From positions 100,591-164,590 of the forward strand of contig JAFWMH010000064.1 of assembly GCA_017510785.1 (NCBI GenBank): 64,000 nucleotides of DNA, in the 5' to 3' direction. The position numbers and the translations under genes were made by a program. The notes beneath the pieces are model-generated. The model saw only the letters and a program-made list of their open reading frames with translations. It searched no databases and had not been told where the DNA came from. The stretch is from Atopobiaceae bacterium. GTDB lineage: Bacteria; Actinomycetota; Coriobacteriia; Coriobacteriales; Atopobiaceae. Shown piece after piece: positions 1 through 8,111 of this stretch (position 1 is the stretch's first letter; each line of letters opens with the position of its first letter).

Positions 1-188
1 CGCCCGTCGAGCAGGATCTGCCCTCCCGTAGGCCTGAGCACGTCACAGACCATGCGCATAAGCGTCGTCTTTCCCGCACCGTTCGCACCCAACAGGCCGA
101 TAACGCCCGGCGTGAGCGTAGCCGACACGCGGTCCACGGCGATGCGCGCCCCGAACTGCTTGGTCAGCCTGTCCAAAGTGAGTTCCAT
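1..188 (-). CDS. ABC transporter ATP-binding protein, N-terminal part
   Basis: The first 62 codons of an ABC ATPase are visible; the rest lies beyond the left edge. The Walker A loop GANGAGKTT is at about residues 36-44, followed by a segment ending in GGQILLDGR, as in bacitracin/lantibiotic-type exporters. It is the third gene of a leftward unit: sigma factor, membrane protein, then this ATPase 18 nt downstream. A permease would be expected beyond the edge. Family assignment is firm; substrate unknown. Confidence 0.9.
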   Translation of the reverse strand, partial: MELTLDRLTKQFGARIAVDRVSATLTPGVIGLLGANGAGKTTLMRMVCDVLRPTGGQILLDG

Positions 189-205
189 GAATCCTCAGTC
201 CTTTT

Positions 206-1006
206 CTAGTTGTAGGTCTTGGCCATATATGGGGAGAAGGCGTCGAGACCTTGCAAGGCTGAGCGCAAGGTCATGGCGACCTCCCGCGCGAGCCAGGCAA
301 GCGCCGCTGCGGCGGCGCCCGCCCACACGACGAGCGAAGCCTCGGAATACATCTCGGGGAAGTGTGCCGAGAGCGCCAAAAGCGCGGCCGAGCAGGCGGC
401 GCTCCACACGACGCAGAACGCAGCGCCCGTCGACGGTGCCACCTTGCGAAGCGCGAACAGGCATCCCGCGCAGGAGCAGAAGAACGGCGGTGTGGCCCAG
501 AGCGCCACCACGAACGCGCCGAGGTCGAGGTATGCCGCTGTCACGAAGACCATGAGCAGCACGGCGAGTGCCGACGAGCATCCCAGCACGACGAGCCGCG
601 CCACCATGACGCTGGCTACGTTGTTCGGGCACGAGTACTCCAGCTCCGCCACGCCATACAGCTTGCTCGCGTGAACCGTGGGGGCGCCAACCAGAACAGT
701 TGCAGCCGAGAGGATCCCCACGGTGAGCTTCGCGGCATCCGCGTCGCCCCCCACGAATGCCACCACGCACATGACCACGACGATTGCGACCTGCGCCACC
801 CACGTCCATACGGGAATGAAGCCAACCTGAGCCGCGACGAAGGCTGCGAACCCCATGCTTCGACCTCGAACACTGCCCGTATGCGCATCCTCGGAGAGCA
901 TCGTGCGAACGACGACATCTACAACCTCGGGTTCCACCGCAACTTGCTGGGCCGCATAGTGTTTGGCGAGGATTTCCTCAAGCCTCTTATGGCCGGCCTT
1001 GCCCAT
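206..1006 (-). CDS. Multi-pass membrane protein between sigma factor and ABC ATPase
   Basis: A 266-residue protein with a short hydrophilic N-terminus (about 65 residues) then roughly six hydrophobic segments. I chose the ATG at 1006 because GAAGGTGAT, a near-perfect Shine-Dalgarno, lies 5 nt upstream; the longer frame to 1036 has no such site. The start overlaps the 3' end of the sigma gene by 20 nt, so translation is probably coupled. Its place between an ECF sigma gene and an ABC ATPase suggests either an anti-sigma/sensor role or the membrane part of the transporter. No named family recognised. Confidence 0.75.
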   Translation of the reverse strand: MGKAGHKRLEEILAKHYAAQQVAVEPEVVDVVVRTMLSEDAHTGSVRGRSMGFAAFVAAQVGFIPVWTWVAQVAIVVVMCVVAFVGGDADAAKLTVGILSAATVLVGAPTVHASKLYGVAELEYSCPNNVASVMVARLVVLGCSSALAVLLMVFVTAAYLDLGAFVVALWATPPFFCSCAGCLFALRKVAPSTGAAFCVVWSAACSAALLALSAHFPEMYSEASLVVWAGAAAAALAWLAREVAMTLRSALQGLDAFSPYMAKTYN

Positions 1007-1505
1007 CAAGATCACCTTCTCCCAGTTCCTTCTCAAGAAGCCTTAGGGCCGCGTTGATACGTCTGCGAACCGAAAACCTGCTGATTCCGAGCACTTTGGC
1101 CACTTCGCTCACATCGAGCCCCGTTCCGTAGCGCAGCTCTACGGCCTCGCGAAGGTCCCCCGGCAGCTTTGCCAGCGCCTCTTTGAGCTCGATGTCGCTT
1201 TCGCCTTGTTCCATAGTCGGGAGATCGAAGTCGAGAGACACCGTCTCGAGTCTCCGCCTGCGGCTCGCGTCGATGCAGACGCTCCTCGCTATCCGCATGA
1301 GGTAGGCTATCGGCTTGCCACGTTCGTGGTAGCTTCCAGCTCTCACGAACCGAAGGAATGTCTCCTGTGCGAGGTCGGCCGGCTCATGCCCAACTGGCGC
1401 ATGACGTCTGCAGTACGCCAGCACCTCGCCGTAACACTCCTCGGCTATTCTTCGCGCCTGCTCTGAGCTCAGACGTTCGGTTCTTTTCCTCGGCAAGCCA
1501 ATCAC
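987..1505 (-). CDS. RNA polymerase sigma factor, ECF-like (sigma-70 family)
   Basis: A 172-residue protein with sigma region 2 at about residues 20-85 (ADLAQETFLRFVR is the region 2.2-like core) and sigma region 4 at about 105-160 (LPGDLREAVELRYGTGLDVS followed by the helix-turn-helix AKVLGISRFSVRRRI). It has only regions 2 and 4, as in ECF sigma factors. The frame opens with GTG at 1505. GAGGGGGTGAT, which includes that GTG, looks like a Shine-Dalgarno for the TTG at 1496, so the true start may be three codons later. It probably drives its own operon with the membrane protein and ABC ATPase. Confidence 0.88.
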   Translation of the reverse strand: MIGLPRKRTERLSSEQARRIAEECYGEVLAYCRRHAPVGHEPADLAQETFLRFVRAGSYHERGKPIAYLMRIARSVCIDASRRRRLETVSLDFDLPTMEQGESDIELKEALAKLPGDLREAVELRYGTGLDVSEVAKVLGISRFSVRRRINAALRLLEKELGEGDLDGQGRP

Positions 1506-1528
1506 CCCCTCAATCTTCTACAACGTTA

Positions 1529-1551
1529 AGGCCGCACTAAATGTGCGGCCT
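1529..1551. repeat. Inverted repeat upstream of sigma gene
   Basis: A perfect 9-bp inverted repeat (AGGCCGCAC / GTGCGGCCT, 5-nt loop TAAAT). It could be a terminator for leftward transcription from the ATPase remnant, but neither side has a T-run, so an operator or weak attenuator is equally possible. Confidence 0.4.
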
Positions 1552-1624
1552 CCGCAAGAGTTTAAGAAAAACTTCTGTTAGACCACCGTTGGCATCGTCC
1601 GTCGCCACGGTCCTTGCTATTCAT

Positions 1625-2047
1625 CTACGCGATGGCGTGGAGCAAAGCCGTGGACTTGCCGGTTCGCCGCAGCCCATACATTACCCAAACCCTCGGCTCG
1701 CTACTTCGCAGATACGCCCTTACGTCTCCGCAGACGCGCCTCTCCCTCCACGCAGACACACCTGAGCACATGAGGTTGAGCTCTTCACCCGTATAGACGT
1801 CTAGGTTGAAGACCTCCTCTTCTCCATCCATTTCCTGCATGGTCTTGAGCCTCCTCTCCAAACAATTCCTCTCGGCAATAAGACGCTTGACCGCAGGCAA
1901 CTCTTTCTCGCGAACCACGCGCGACCGCACCTTACTGCCCTCGCGCCACTGCAGGTACGTGTATGTGTGTCCCTTTATGGTCTTGCGCGTAAGGTTGCCT
2001 TGGGGCAGCTGCTCTATGCGTTTGCGTATGCTTTCTGGGCTATCCAT
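1625..2047 (-). pseudogene. AAA ATPase, N-terminal stub
   Basis: About 140 codons. Residues 1-60 are a basic region (IEQLPQGNLTRKTIKGHTYT) typical of the leader of some archaeal-type AAA ATPases (ATPase_2/DUF234 group). It ends with a Walker A motif, YGLRRTGKSTALLHAIA, and then stops. Walker B, sensor and C-terminal domains are absent, so the gene is a truncation. ATG 2047 is chosen because GGGGGG precedes it and a palindrome lies just upstream; the longer frame to 2128 would run through that palindrome. Non-functional as an ATPase if the stop is real. Confidence 0.7.
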
Positions 2048-2059
2048 GCCAAGCCCCCC

Positions 2060-2080
2060 GTTAACTTCGTTGTAGTTAAC
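2060..2080. promoter_or_regulatory. Candidate operator palindrome GTTAACT-N7-AGTTAAC
   Basis: A perfect palindrome with 7-bp arms and a 7-bp spacer, 13 bp upstream of the start of the ATPase stub. The symmetry and position suggest a repressor site. AGTTAAC recurs in front of other genes in the window (47660, 56465, 63148). Confidence 0.45.
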
Positions 2081-2209
2081 AGGATGGTAGCACAGAGATT
2101 TACTCAACGCGCTGACCCATAGCGCCAATCCACCCCTTCGGCAATCAGGTCGGCTCTTGTGCCAATCCCCGTGAAGATGCTCGTCCTAACGGTTCGGAGT
2201 GTATCGCCC

Positions 2210-3165
2210 TTAAAAAGACAGGCAAACAATTTCGTCGTGCTTCATGCGGTCAATAAGGTTCGACACGTTCATGGGCTGCGTGACGATGTCCACAAGTCGT
2301 GGATCGAACGGCCTCATATTGCGCGGCTCTGCGCCTTCGTAGCGCACGTCACCGGCACGAATGGCTCCCGCGCTGAAGATATCTTTAAAGGTAATCGGTC
2401 TTGCCCCAGAGGCACCCTTCTTCTCGGGCAGGTATGACTCGCAAACCGCCTCCTCCATCAGCGGCGCTGGCCAGACCTCAAGGGCCCTGCGAACCAGCCG
2501 GTCCGCTCGTTCGCCGATCGATTTAGGCGTCCACTCGTCCGCGTCCTTGAGCTCACCGGATATCGCAACCCATTCGACGTCGAAGCCTCCCACGGTGCGT
2601 TCCTTCTTCTCCCGGAAGGTCCCGTCGGAAAGCTCGGAGTTGTATGCCGTGAGCGTGAAGGAGCTCCTCTACAGTTCTGCCGTCACCGTATCCCTCATCC
2701 TCGTAGTGGCGCTTGAAAGACTGGTATACGTCGCGCCGGGCGAGCGGCTCTGGCGCATGCAGCACCGTGAGCCAGTCGCGAACGAATTCGTCGAAAACGT
2801 CGTCGTAGGTGGATGCGCCGAGCGTTGTTTCTATGGGACGCCAGTAGGTTTTATATAGGCCATCCTGGTCCGGATGACCCATAAGGACGAAGTTGCGAAT
2901 GAGGTCAGCCGAGGAGAGCGACTTGCCGGTGGAGTTCATAGACCCGAAGATGAGCTGTGGGTTGTCCTGGCCCTGCGTGAGCGAGATGGACACGACCTCA
3001 AGGCGTGCCGGCGGGAACGAGCGTCCCCTGCTGCACCATCACCACTGACCCCGTGAAGTACGGCGCACCCGTGCCCCTACCAATGGAGATGATGTCCTCC
3101 CACAACTGCGTGCAGTTCATCATCTGATATCCCATGACCCCATATGGTACTCCTGCATCTTGAAT
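2210..3165 (-). pseudogene. DUF262 (GmrSD/ParB-like) nuclease, broken
   Basis: Pieces of one gene lie in different frames. At about 3060-3160 is a segment reading CTQLWEDI...YFTGSVVMVQQG, at 2553-2993 the DUF262 signature FGSMNSTGKSLSSADLIRNF, and at 2210-2593 the C-terminal region WTPKSIGERADRLVRRALEVW that follows the DUF1524 part. There is a stop/frame change near 2995 and an internal deletion plus frame change near 2590. DUF262/DUF1524 proteins are modification-dependent restriction nucleases of the GmrSD type; most of the DUF1524 HNH core is missing. A dead defence gene. Confidence 0.75.
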
Positions 3166-3179
3166 AGGACCTGCATAGC

Positions 3180-3895
3180 CTACTCTCTTCCCGCTAAAGT
3201 GTAGTGCGTGTATCGCCCGTTGCCATGCTTCATAAGCACACCGCGCATCACCAGCCCGCGAACGATTTCTTTAGACCTGTCCATGCCAAGCTCAAGCAAA
3301 TCAGCAACGTTGGCCGTTGTGATAGCGTCGTCTTTATCGAACAGCGAAATGATGTCTCTCTCCCTTTTTGTGAGATTCAGCCAATCGGTGTCCCATCGGT
3401 GCTTACGGGGGTCCATCGGTGTCCCATCGGTGCTTATCGGTGTCCCATCGGCGATGGCCTTACGACAACGTGCATCTTTATTGCGCTCCTTTATTTGCAC
3501 ATCCCCACTAGATGCATCGTGCAAAGGATCCAGCCTCTTGCCAAACTCGTCGAGGCTCATGCGATATACATTCACGCGGAAGTCCTCGTCATCCACCAGG
3601 AACTCGGGCTCGCGAAGCCCAAAGGCCACGATCTGGTCGAAGTTCGCGCCCATGTTTATCTTGGAGAGCACATACTGATAGGCCTGCTCGACCTGGTCGA
3701 CCACGCTGCCGTCGAACTCTCGGCGATCGAGAAAGACGGACCGCCCCGTGCCGCGGAACACGCCGCACTGCACACACCATGCGAACTCGTATCCTTCGCC
3801 CGTAAGCAGGGCGTACGCGTTTGTGGGTAGCAGCTCGCCCTCCCGCTCGAGAATTACGCCCCACAACACCGAACTGAACGCACTGGCTCTTTTGG
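3180..3895 (-). pseudogene. AlbA_2 / HATPase_c_4 family protein, C-terminal remnant
   Basis: The readable part begins WGVILEREGELLPTNAYALL, runs through FRGTGRSVFLDRREFDGSVV and AYQYVLSKINMGANF, then jumps to GLREPEFLVDDEDFRVNVYR. In intact COG2865-type proteins these blocks flank about 150 residues of ATPase domain, so an internal deletion is inferred. The last 60 residues are a winged helix (RERDIISLFDKDDAITTANV). No start codon belongs to it; its 5' side is joined to a DUF3800 remnant in another frame. Family recognition is from motif memory. Confidence 0.65.
3384..3452. repeat. Short tandem repeat in linker of AlbA_2 remnant
   Basis: Three copies of ATCGGTGTCCCATCGG(TGCTT) at 3384, 3415 and 3436. 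They encode the DGTP(I/M)STDGTPM-like linker just before the winged helix, so repeat number would change linker length in frame. Confidence 0.7.
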
Positions 3896-4128
3896 AGAAG
3901 GGCAAAAAGCCGTTTCCGCTCTCTCATTCTGAGGTAGCAGGCCTTTAGCTCGTCATCTTCGCCGAACCTAGACGCATTCCTTCGGATGTCGTTTTCGATC
4001 GCGGAATACTTGCGCTCCAGGTCGCGCTTTGCGGAGTCCCCCGGAACAACGAGGCCGCCATACACAAAGAGGTCGTTGTGCTCCTTGTCGAAGGTTCCCG
4101 ACTCGTCTGCGTAGATATAGAGCTTCAT
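3868..4128 (-). pseudogene. DUF3800 protein, N-terminal stub
   Basis: Starts MKLYIYADESGTF...LFVYGGLVV, the N-terminal Asp-Glu-Ser-Gly motif of DUF3800, and continues to RKRLFALLQKSQCVQFGVV at about residue 87. It then runs into sequence that matches, in another frame, the AlbA_2-type remnant. DUF3800 proteins are usually about 200-250 residues, so the distal half is missing. ATG at 4128 is the only sensible start. A structured leader with its own promoter and terminator-like hairpin precedes it. Confidence 0.65.
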
Positions 4129-4141
4129 GCCATCCCATCCG

Positions 4142-4174
4142 AAAAAAGAGGGGCCGCCTAATGATAGGCAGCCC
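4142..4174 (-). terminator. Hairpin with T-run ahead of DUF3800 start
   Basis: A 10-bp stem (TAGGCGGCCC side against GGGCTGCCTA, one mismatch) with loop TCAT, followed leftward by TCTTTTTT. It ends 14 nt before the DUF3800 ATG, so readthrough would decide whether the protein is made. Confidence 0.7.
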
Positions 4175-4262
4175 TCAAAAAAGCCCCAGGTCCGGCGCCG
4201 GCACACGACGCTTAAGCTTTCACTCGGTTGCCCGGGTACGCAGCCCGAATCTCTTCGCCTGC
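4142..4262 (-). ncRNA. Candidate structured leader RNA of the DUF3800 gene
   Basis: About 120 nt between a good promoter and the DUF3800 start. It contains a CGGG-N7-CCCG hairpin, a GCCGGCGCCGG palindrome, a CCTGGGGCTTTTTT stretch and a terminal hairpin with a T-run. Several DUF3800-associated RNA motifs have been described from comparative genomics. Assignment to one of them is inference from position and architecture; I cannot run a covariance model. Confidence 0.5.
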
Positions 4263-4268
4263 AATTAG

Positions 4269-4297
4269 AGTCTACCCACTTGACGCGCGAATTACAA
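4269..4297 (-). promoter_or_regulatory. Sigma-70-type promoter for the DUF3800 leader
   Basis: Read leftward: -35 TTGTAA (4292-4297), 17-bp spacer, -10 TAGACT (4269-4274). Predicted start of transcription is about 4262, giving a roughly 120-nt leader. Confidence 0.55.
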
Positions 4298-4466
4298 CGT
4301 GATTCTCCCGTTTGTCCGTTAGGCTGGTGTTGCGCAGGCGCAAGGGTTCGATGTCGCGTTCTTGGATATTGGCTGACGCCGTGACGGAAAAAATAAGGAG
4401 CTTCGGTTGCTGTTCCGATTGGCGCACGCATCTGCACCCACGCGTGAACCTTTTCGAACCTCGAAG

Positions 4467-4778
4467 CTACGAACCGAAGAGCTCCTCCCTCATGCGCGAG
4501 AACGCAGCGGACGCCTCGACCCCCCTGCCCTCCTCGGCCTCCCGGAGGCCGCGCGACAGGGCCTCTACCAGCCGCCTGTCCGTCATGGAATCCACGTCGA
4601 TGGGGCGTGGGGCTTCGGGGAGGGCGACCCTGAAGGGAATCCCTCCCGTGAGGGACACCTGGCGGAGAAACATGTCGACGGCAGTCGACATGGAGAGCCC
4701 GAGTTGCGAAAGAACGGACTCGGCCGATTGCTTAACCTCGGGATCCACCCTCAGGTTGAGCGTCGCTGACTTCTGCAT
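4467..4778 (-). CDS. RelB/DinJ-family antitoxin, orphan
   Basis: A 103-residue protein beginning MQKSATLNLRVDPEVKQSAE, the beta-strand of a ribbon-helix-helix fold, then LSQLGLSMSTAVDMFLRQV, as in RelB/DinJ antitoxins. ATG 4778 is preferred over upstream ATGs because it matches the usual family start. No RelE/YafQ-type toxin follows: the 340 bp to the next gene hold only the leader RNA. Either an orphan antitoxin or a pair whose toxin was deleted. Confidence 0.8.
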   Translation of the reverse strand: MQKSATLNLRVDPEVKQSAESVLSQLGLSMSTAVDMFLRQVSLTGGIPFRVALPEAPRPIDVDSMTDRRLVEALSRGLREAEEGRGVEASAAFSRMREELFGS

Positions 4779-4919
4779 GATAATCATCTCGTGGATAATG
4801 TAACGCAATCATCCTTACATTTGCAGTACTTTTGGGACAAGACACTTTCGCCCTTATCAGACGTTACACGAGGCTCGCGTTTGGCTAGCAGGCGCAAGCA
4901 GTCCCCAAGAAGCACCAAA

Positions 4920-4949
4920 AGGCGCCCCGGAACCACGTCCGAAGCGCCT
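4920..4949. repeat. Inverted repeat in the 4779-5149 gap
   Basis: AGGCGC...GCGCCT, extended by CACC/GGTG with a 3-nt bulge. Otherwise the 370-bp gap between the Fic remnant and the antitoxin holds no gene or RNA that I recognise. Confidence 0.35.
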
Positions 4950-5149
4950 GGTGAATCGCGCAGTCTTGTAGCGATCCCACTCCCAGTCTAGTGCGGCTAT
5001 TCCCGCCACCATGGCTCATCATTATTCCAGCGTTTGCCCGTAGCGCTCATTCAAAACTGCTGGGCTCGAGCGTTGGATGACGCAGGCCGGCAGAGCTGAC
5101 GCGCATCCGAATGCCTACGAGACTTAACCGCAGAGCCTGTGGCATCTGC

Positions 5150-6126
5150 CTACATCGTCTGTTGCCTAATGCCAAGCAGGTCAAGCGCTTTGCGCGTCAG
5201 GACGAATCTCAACGGGCTTTTCGTGACTGGCTCGATGAGGTTTTTCTCTTCAAGTAGCCTAGAGTACTTTCTCGCTGTGCCGGCGGAGCACTCCAAGCAG
5301 TCAGCTAGCTCGGCAAGCCGTACGCTGGGCACCGATGTAAAAAGATGGACCTGCGAAAACAGATACAACAGCGATCTCTCCTGATCACATATGCCCAAGT
5401 CGCGTTGCGCCGAATCGAGACGGTTTGCAGCAGATTCTAGCTGCGACTTCTTTTCCCGAAGGCTGGAATCCAACTCCTCCTGGGCTTGCCTCACGAGTTC
5501 GAGCATGCTTATGACAAAAAAGGTTAGCTCCCCTTGCATCAGGGGATGCTCCGCCCGTTTGAAGGCTCGATAGTAAGCGTCCTTGTTCTCGAATATGATG
5601 CGCGACAACGAAAGGGAAGTGAGAAGTGATAGCGGTTCGCTCAGCCAGAGAGCGAGCAGGTACCGTCCCGTTCTTCCATTCCCATCGTAAAACGGATGTA
5701 TGTACTCAAACACGAAGTGGCCGATTATGGAGCTGTATATCTGCGGCATTTCATCTGAGTTCACAATCTCGAGCATTCGCTTAACGGCATCTATAATTCG
5801 ACTTTCCGGATAGAGTCCAGTGTGCACCTCAATCCCGGATTCGTTGTAGATGGCCACCTGATCAGGTCTCGGATGAGCGCCCCCGTGGCTACCGGCGGCA
5901 GGTCGCTGGCAAGCTTCGAAATGACTCTCTCGAAGCGAAGGACGGTCTCCGAGAGCACCGAAAGCTCCCTCGGAACGGCCATGAATAACTCGCCGCCGTC
6001 CGTGATGATGCCTGTCCGAAAGGCAGAGTCGGCGCTGCGCCTCTCGTCGGCGAGTGCTGTGTACCTGGTGAATCTCTCGTTCGACCTGTCTGCATGGAAT
6101 AGGGCTTTAAGCGTTTTGTATTGCAT
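5150..6126 (-). pseudogene. Fic-domain protein, internally deleted and frameshifted
   Basis: The 5' part (5860-6126) reads MQYKTLKALFHADRSNERF...GALIRDLI, a usual Fic-protein leader. The 3' part (5150-5857), in another frame, reads NESGIEVHTGLYPE and carries the intact catalytic motif HPFYDGNGRTGR plus a C-terminal winged helix. In related proteins about 70-100 residues, including the inhibitory helix motif, separate these blocks; here they meet with a frame change near 5857. Fic enzymes transfer AMP or similar groups to protein hydroxyls. A downstream start could in principle release a Fic core without the inhibitory segment, but a dead gene is likelier. Confidence 0.75.
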
Positions 6127-6300
6127 CAGAGTCTCCCGCTCCTATCAATCTGCCCAAGAGAATGATTGGTGAGTTTAGCAAATTCCTCGATTTTTGCAAA
6201 ACTGTCTGACCTCATACGCTGCGTGATTGACAAAAGCGAACGTTCTTCATATCTTTGCCATGCTTTGCGCGGTCGATTTGGTCGGCAAATAAACGGTTGC

Positions 6301-6525
6301 ATGGTAACGCTTGCGGTGGAGGCGTCTCTGGCGCAGGTGCCCTCCGTCACCGCCGCCGAGGCGGCGCGAGTGCTCGGCGTGAGCACTGCGCGCATCGCCC
6401 AGCTCTGCAAGGCGGGATACCTGGACAGTTGGAAGATCGGCGGGACGAGGATGGTGAGCATCGAATCTCGCATCGAGAGCGAACCGGCAGGCGGCCGACC
6501 GAAGAGGGAGCATACAGCGGTTTAG
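6301..6525 (+). CDS. Small helix-turn-helix DNA-binding protein (excisionase/MerR-like)
   Basis: A 74-residue protein. SVTAAEAARVLGVSTARIAQLCKAGYLDSWKIGGTRMVS is the HTH_17/excisionase pattern with the wing residues that recognise DNA. ATG 6301 gives a typical small excisionase-like length; the ribosome site is weak. It is divergent from the Fic remnant and lies beside phage-like fragments, so it may be the regulator of a lost element. Confidence 0.65.
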   Translation: MVTLAVEASLAQVPSVTAAEAARVLGVSTARIAQLCKAGYLDSWKIGGTRMVSIESRIESEPAGGRPKREHTAV

Positions 6526-6598
6526 CGAATCGCAATCTCACGGCTCTTTTGTATCGGCCTTCTGCTAAGATGGCTATAATACAGCATTTGTCCCCAAC

Positions 6599-6626
6599 AA
6601 AGGCCCCGCGTCTCCGCGGGGCCTTT
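6599..6626 (+). terminator. Strong GC-rich hairpin before the HNH/ChW fragment
   Basis: A perfect 12-bp stem AAAGGCCCCGCG / CGCGGGGCCTTT with loop TCTC, just downstream of a TATAAT-like box at about 6575. It resembles phage intergenic terminators. Confidence 0.7.
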
Positions 6627-6647
6627 GCCATATCGAGAGGACGTGCC

Positions 6648-6785
6648 ATGGCCAAGAGCAACCCGCGCAAGGCTAACGGGCACGCGAAGAACGGCGGGTG
6701 GAAGGCGTGGACCGAAAAGGGCAACGCGTCCGTCACGGACGGCATGAGTCTGCGTCTGGAGGCTTTGAGGATCGCGATATGTTAG
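6648..6785 (+). pseudogene. Mosaic fragment: HNH-endonuclease-like leader joined to a ChW repeat
   Basis: 45 codons from an ATG with GAGAGG upstream. The first 12 residues, MAKSNPRKANGH, resemble the start of phage HNH endonucleases. From residue 15, GGWKAWTEKGNASVTDGMSL then RLEALRIAI match a ChW repeat of the secreted proteins at 51.9-64 kb. Two unrelated sequences thus meet in frame. The reading stops at 6785. Confidence 0.55.
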
Positions 6786-6876
6786 ACGGCCTCCACACCC
6801 AGGAAGAGCGTGACCGGGCGGCGGGCTGCGGCTGCGTCGGAATGTCGGCCAGTCCCGCCGCATCGAGGCGATCTAG

Positions 6877-7104
6877 GTCAGGCTCGCCGGAGATGTCGCC
6901 AAGAAATACGACGTCTACTACCGCGTCCACTCGCAGCGCTACGGCTGGATGGGCTGGGCCAGGAACGGCGCCAAGGCCGGCACCGAGGGCATGTCCCGCC
7001 GCGCCGAGGCCGTCCAGGTCGTGCTCGTGCCCAAGGGGGCCGCGGCCCCCGCGGCGACGTACAGGGGCCAGACGCAGGCCTTTGCCAAGGCGTTCGTCTC
7101 CTAG
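6877..7104 (+). pseudogene. C-terminal fragment of a ChW-repeat surface protein
   Basis: 76 codons ending in a stop at 7102-7104: KKYDVYYRVHSQRYGWMGWA...AEAVQVVLVPKGAAAP...QAFAKAFVS. It is nearly the same as the C-terminus of the protein at the right end of the window (63757-64000). An in-frame stop lies just upstream at 6874-6876 and there is no start codon, so it is a remnant; together with 6648-6785 it marks an old ChW gene. Confidence 0.8.
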
Positions 7105-7115
7105 GGCGTGACTCA

Positions 7116-7147
7116 AGGCGTCCCTCCCATTCTCGGGAGGGACGCCT
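7116..7147 (+). terminator. Hairpin after ChW fragment
   Basis: Perfect 13-bp stem AGGCGTCCCTCCC / GGGAGGGACGCCT, 6-nt loop, 12 bp after the stop at 7104; little T-run follows. Confidence 0.6.
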
Positions 7148-7287
7148 CACTCTTCGCCGTGGCACGAAAGGCACCCTCCCCGCCGACCTGCCCCGCCATG
7201 GCTGGTGGGGCGGTTCATGCTTGCAAGCAGTGAGTGGGCAGTTTGTACCCACTTGCTAGATGGCACCAAGGAGAGAGGAGACATGCA

Positions 7288-7524
7288 ATGGTACTTTACT
7301 GGCCCGACCGCAAGGTCGCCCTGGACATCGTGGACGACCCCCAGCGCCGGCCCTTCGAGGCCGAGGACGCCGAGGACTGGAACGTCCTTCGTGTCACGGT
7401 CTCTGACCTGCACCGCGAGAGGTTCGCACGCATCATGCACCGGCTGTGCTTCCTCCTGGGCGTGGCACCGAACGATGCCGCGGCCGTCGCTACGTTCGGC
7501 CTGCTGAGGAGAGGCGCCCGATGA
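7288..7524 (+). CDS. Hypothetical protein, 78 residues
   Basis: Starts MVLYWPDRKVALDIVDDPQ from an ATG with AGAGAGGAG upstream. It has a two-part look: a short beta-rich N-terminus and a helical region HRERFARIMHRLCFLLGV. The 3' end overlaps the next start (ATGA), so the two were an operon. I do not recognise a family with confidence. Confidence 0.6.
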   Translation: MVLYWPDRKVALDIVDDPQRRPFEAEDAEDWNVLRVTVSDLHRERFARIMHRLCFLLGVAPNDAAAVATFGLLRRGAR

Positions 7525-7670
7525 CCTCGACAGCCGAACCCGCCCGCACGAACCTCATCCCGGGAGACGATGCCTGGCCGCATGGCCTGGACGCCCTCGG
7601 TGACGCCCCGGAGGCCCTGCACGTCATGGGTGACGCCTCGTTGCTCGCCGAGCACGGCCTCGTGGACTAG
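7521..7670 (+). pseudogene. DprA-like N-terminal stub
   Basis: 49 codons: IPGDDAWPHGLDALGDAPEA then LHVMGDASLLAEHGLVD resembles the segment that precedes the Rossmann fold of DprA/Smf proteins. It stops exactly where the nucleotide-binding core should begin. Translationally coupled to the gene upstream. Accessory DprA-like proteins occur in defence loci; this one is truncated. Confidence 0.6.
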
Positions 7671-7743
7671 CTCGCGGGCTGGCTGGGCGCAGCGTGACGT
7701 GAGGGCGTCAGATTGATTAATGTGACGCCGGGCCGCGTCCGTA

Positions 7744-7986
7744 CTATGTCGGCCAACACGCGGTCGCCGCGTTCGCCTTGCATCCGGCGACGCCGCGCCC
7801 CGGCGCGTGGAACCCGGACATCCACCTGGCCATGGCCGCGTAGTCGTTGCCTCGGAACGTCCTGGTGGTCGTCTCGCCCGTCGCGACCACCATGACGCAG
7901 ATCGTGGTGGTCCGTGCGTGCGAGTCGATTCCGAATATGGCCTGCTCTGATAGGTCGCTACTTTCTGGCCAGCCCGTGAACAGCAA
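7744..7986 (-). mobile_element. IS110-family transposase, N-terminal remnant
   Basis: FGIDSHARTTTICVMVVATG then RTFRGNDYAAMARWM is the DEDD-type start of IS110 transposases. After about 60 residues the sequence becomes unrelated and stops. No ends of the element were found. It lies beside a truncated defence gene and may be linked to that truncation. Confidence 0.75.
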
Positions 7987-8111
7987 CCATGTTGGGGCAG
8001 GAGATACTCTATATCGAATCGTAGAGTGATAAAACCCTTAGGATATTTGGATCGTGCCTTCGCTCCGTGCCCATCGCCGCAGTCTGATGCGTTACCCGCT
8101 TGCACACGGCG

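Noticed and set aside
4128..4437. N-terminal extension of the DUF3800 frame
   Set aside because: The extra 103 codons lie over the leader RNA and show no protein-like composition or start site.
5150..5857. Intact short Fic gene
   Set aside because: Starts inside the domain without a ribosome site; the upstream leader in another frame shows that it was part of a longer gene.
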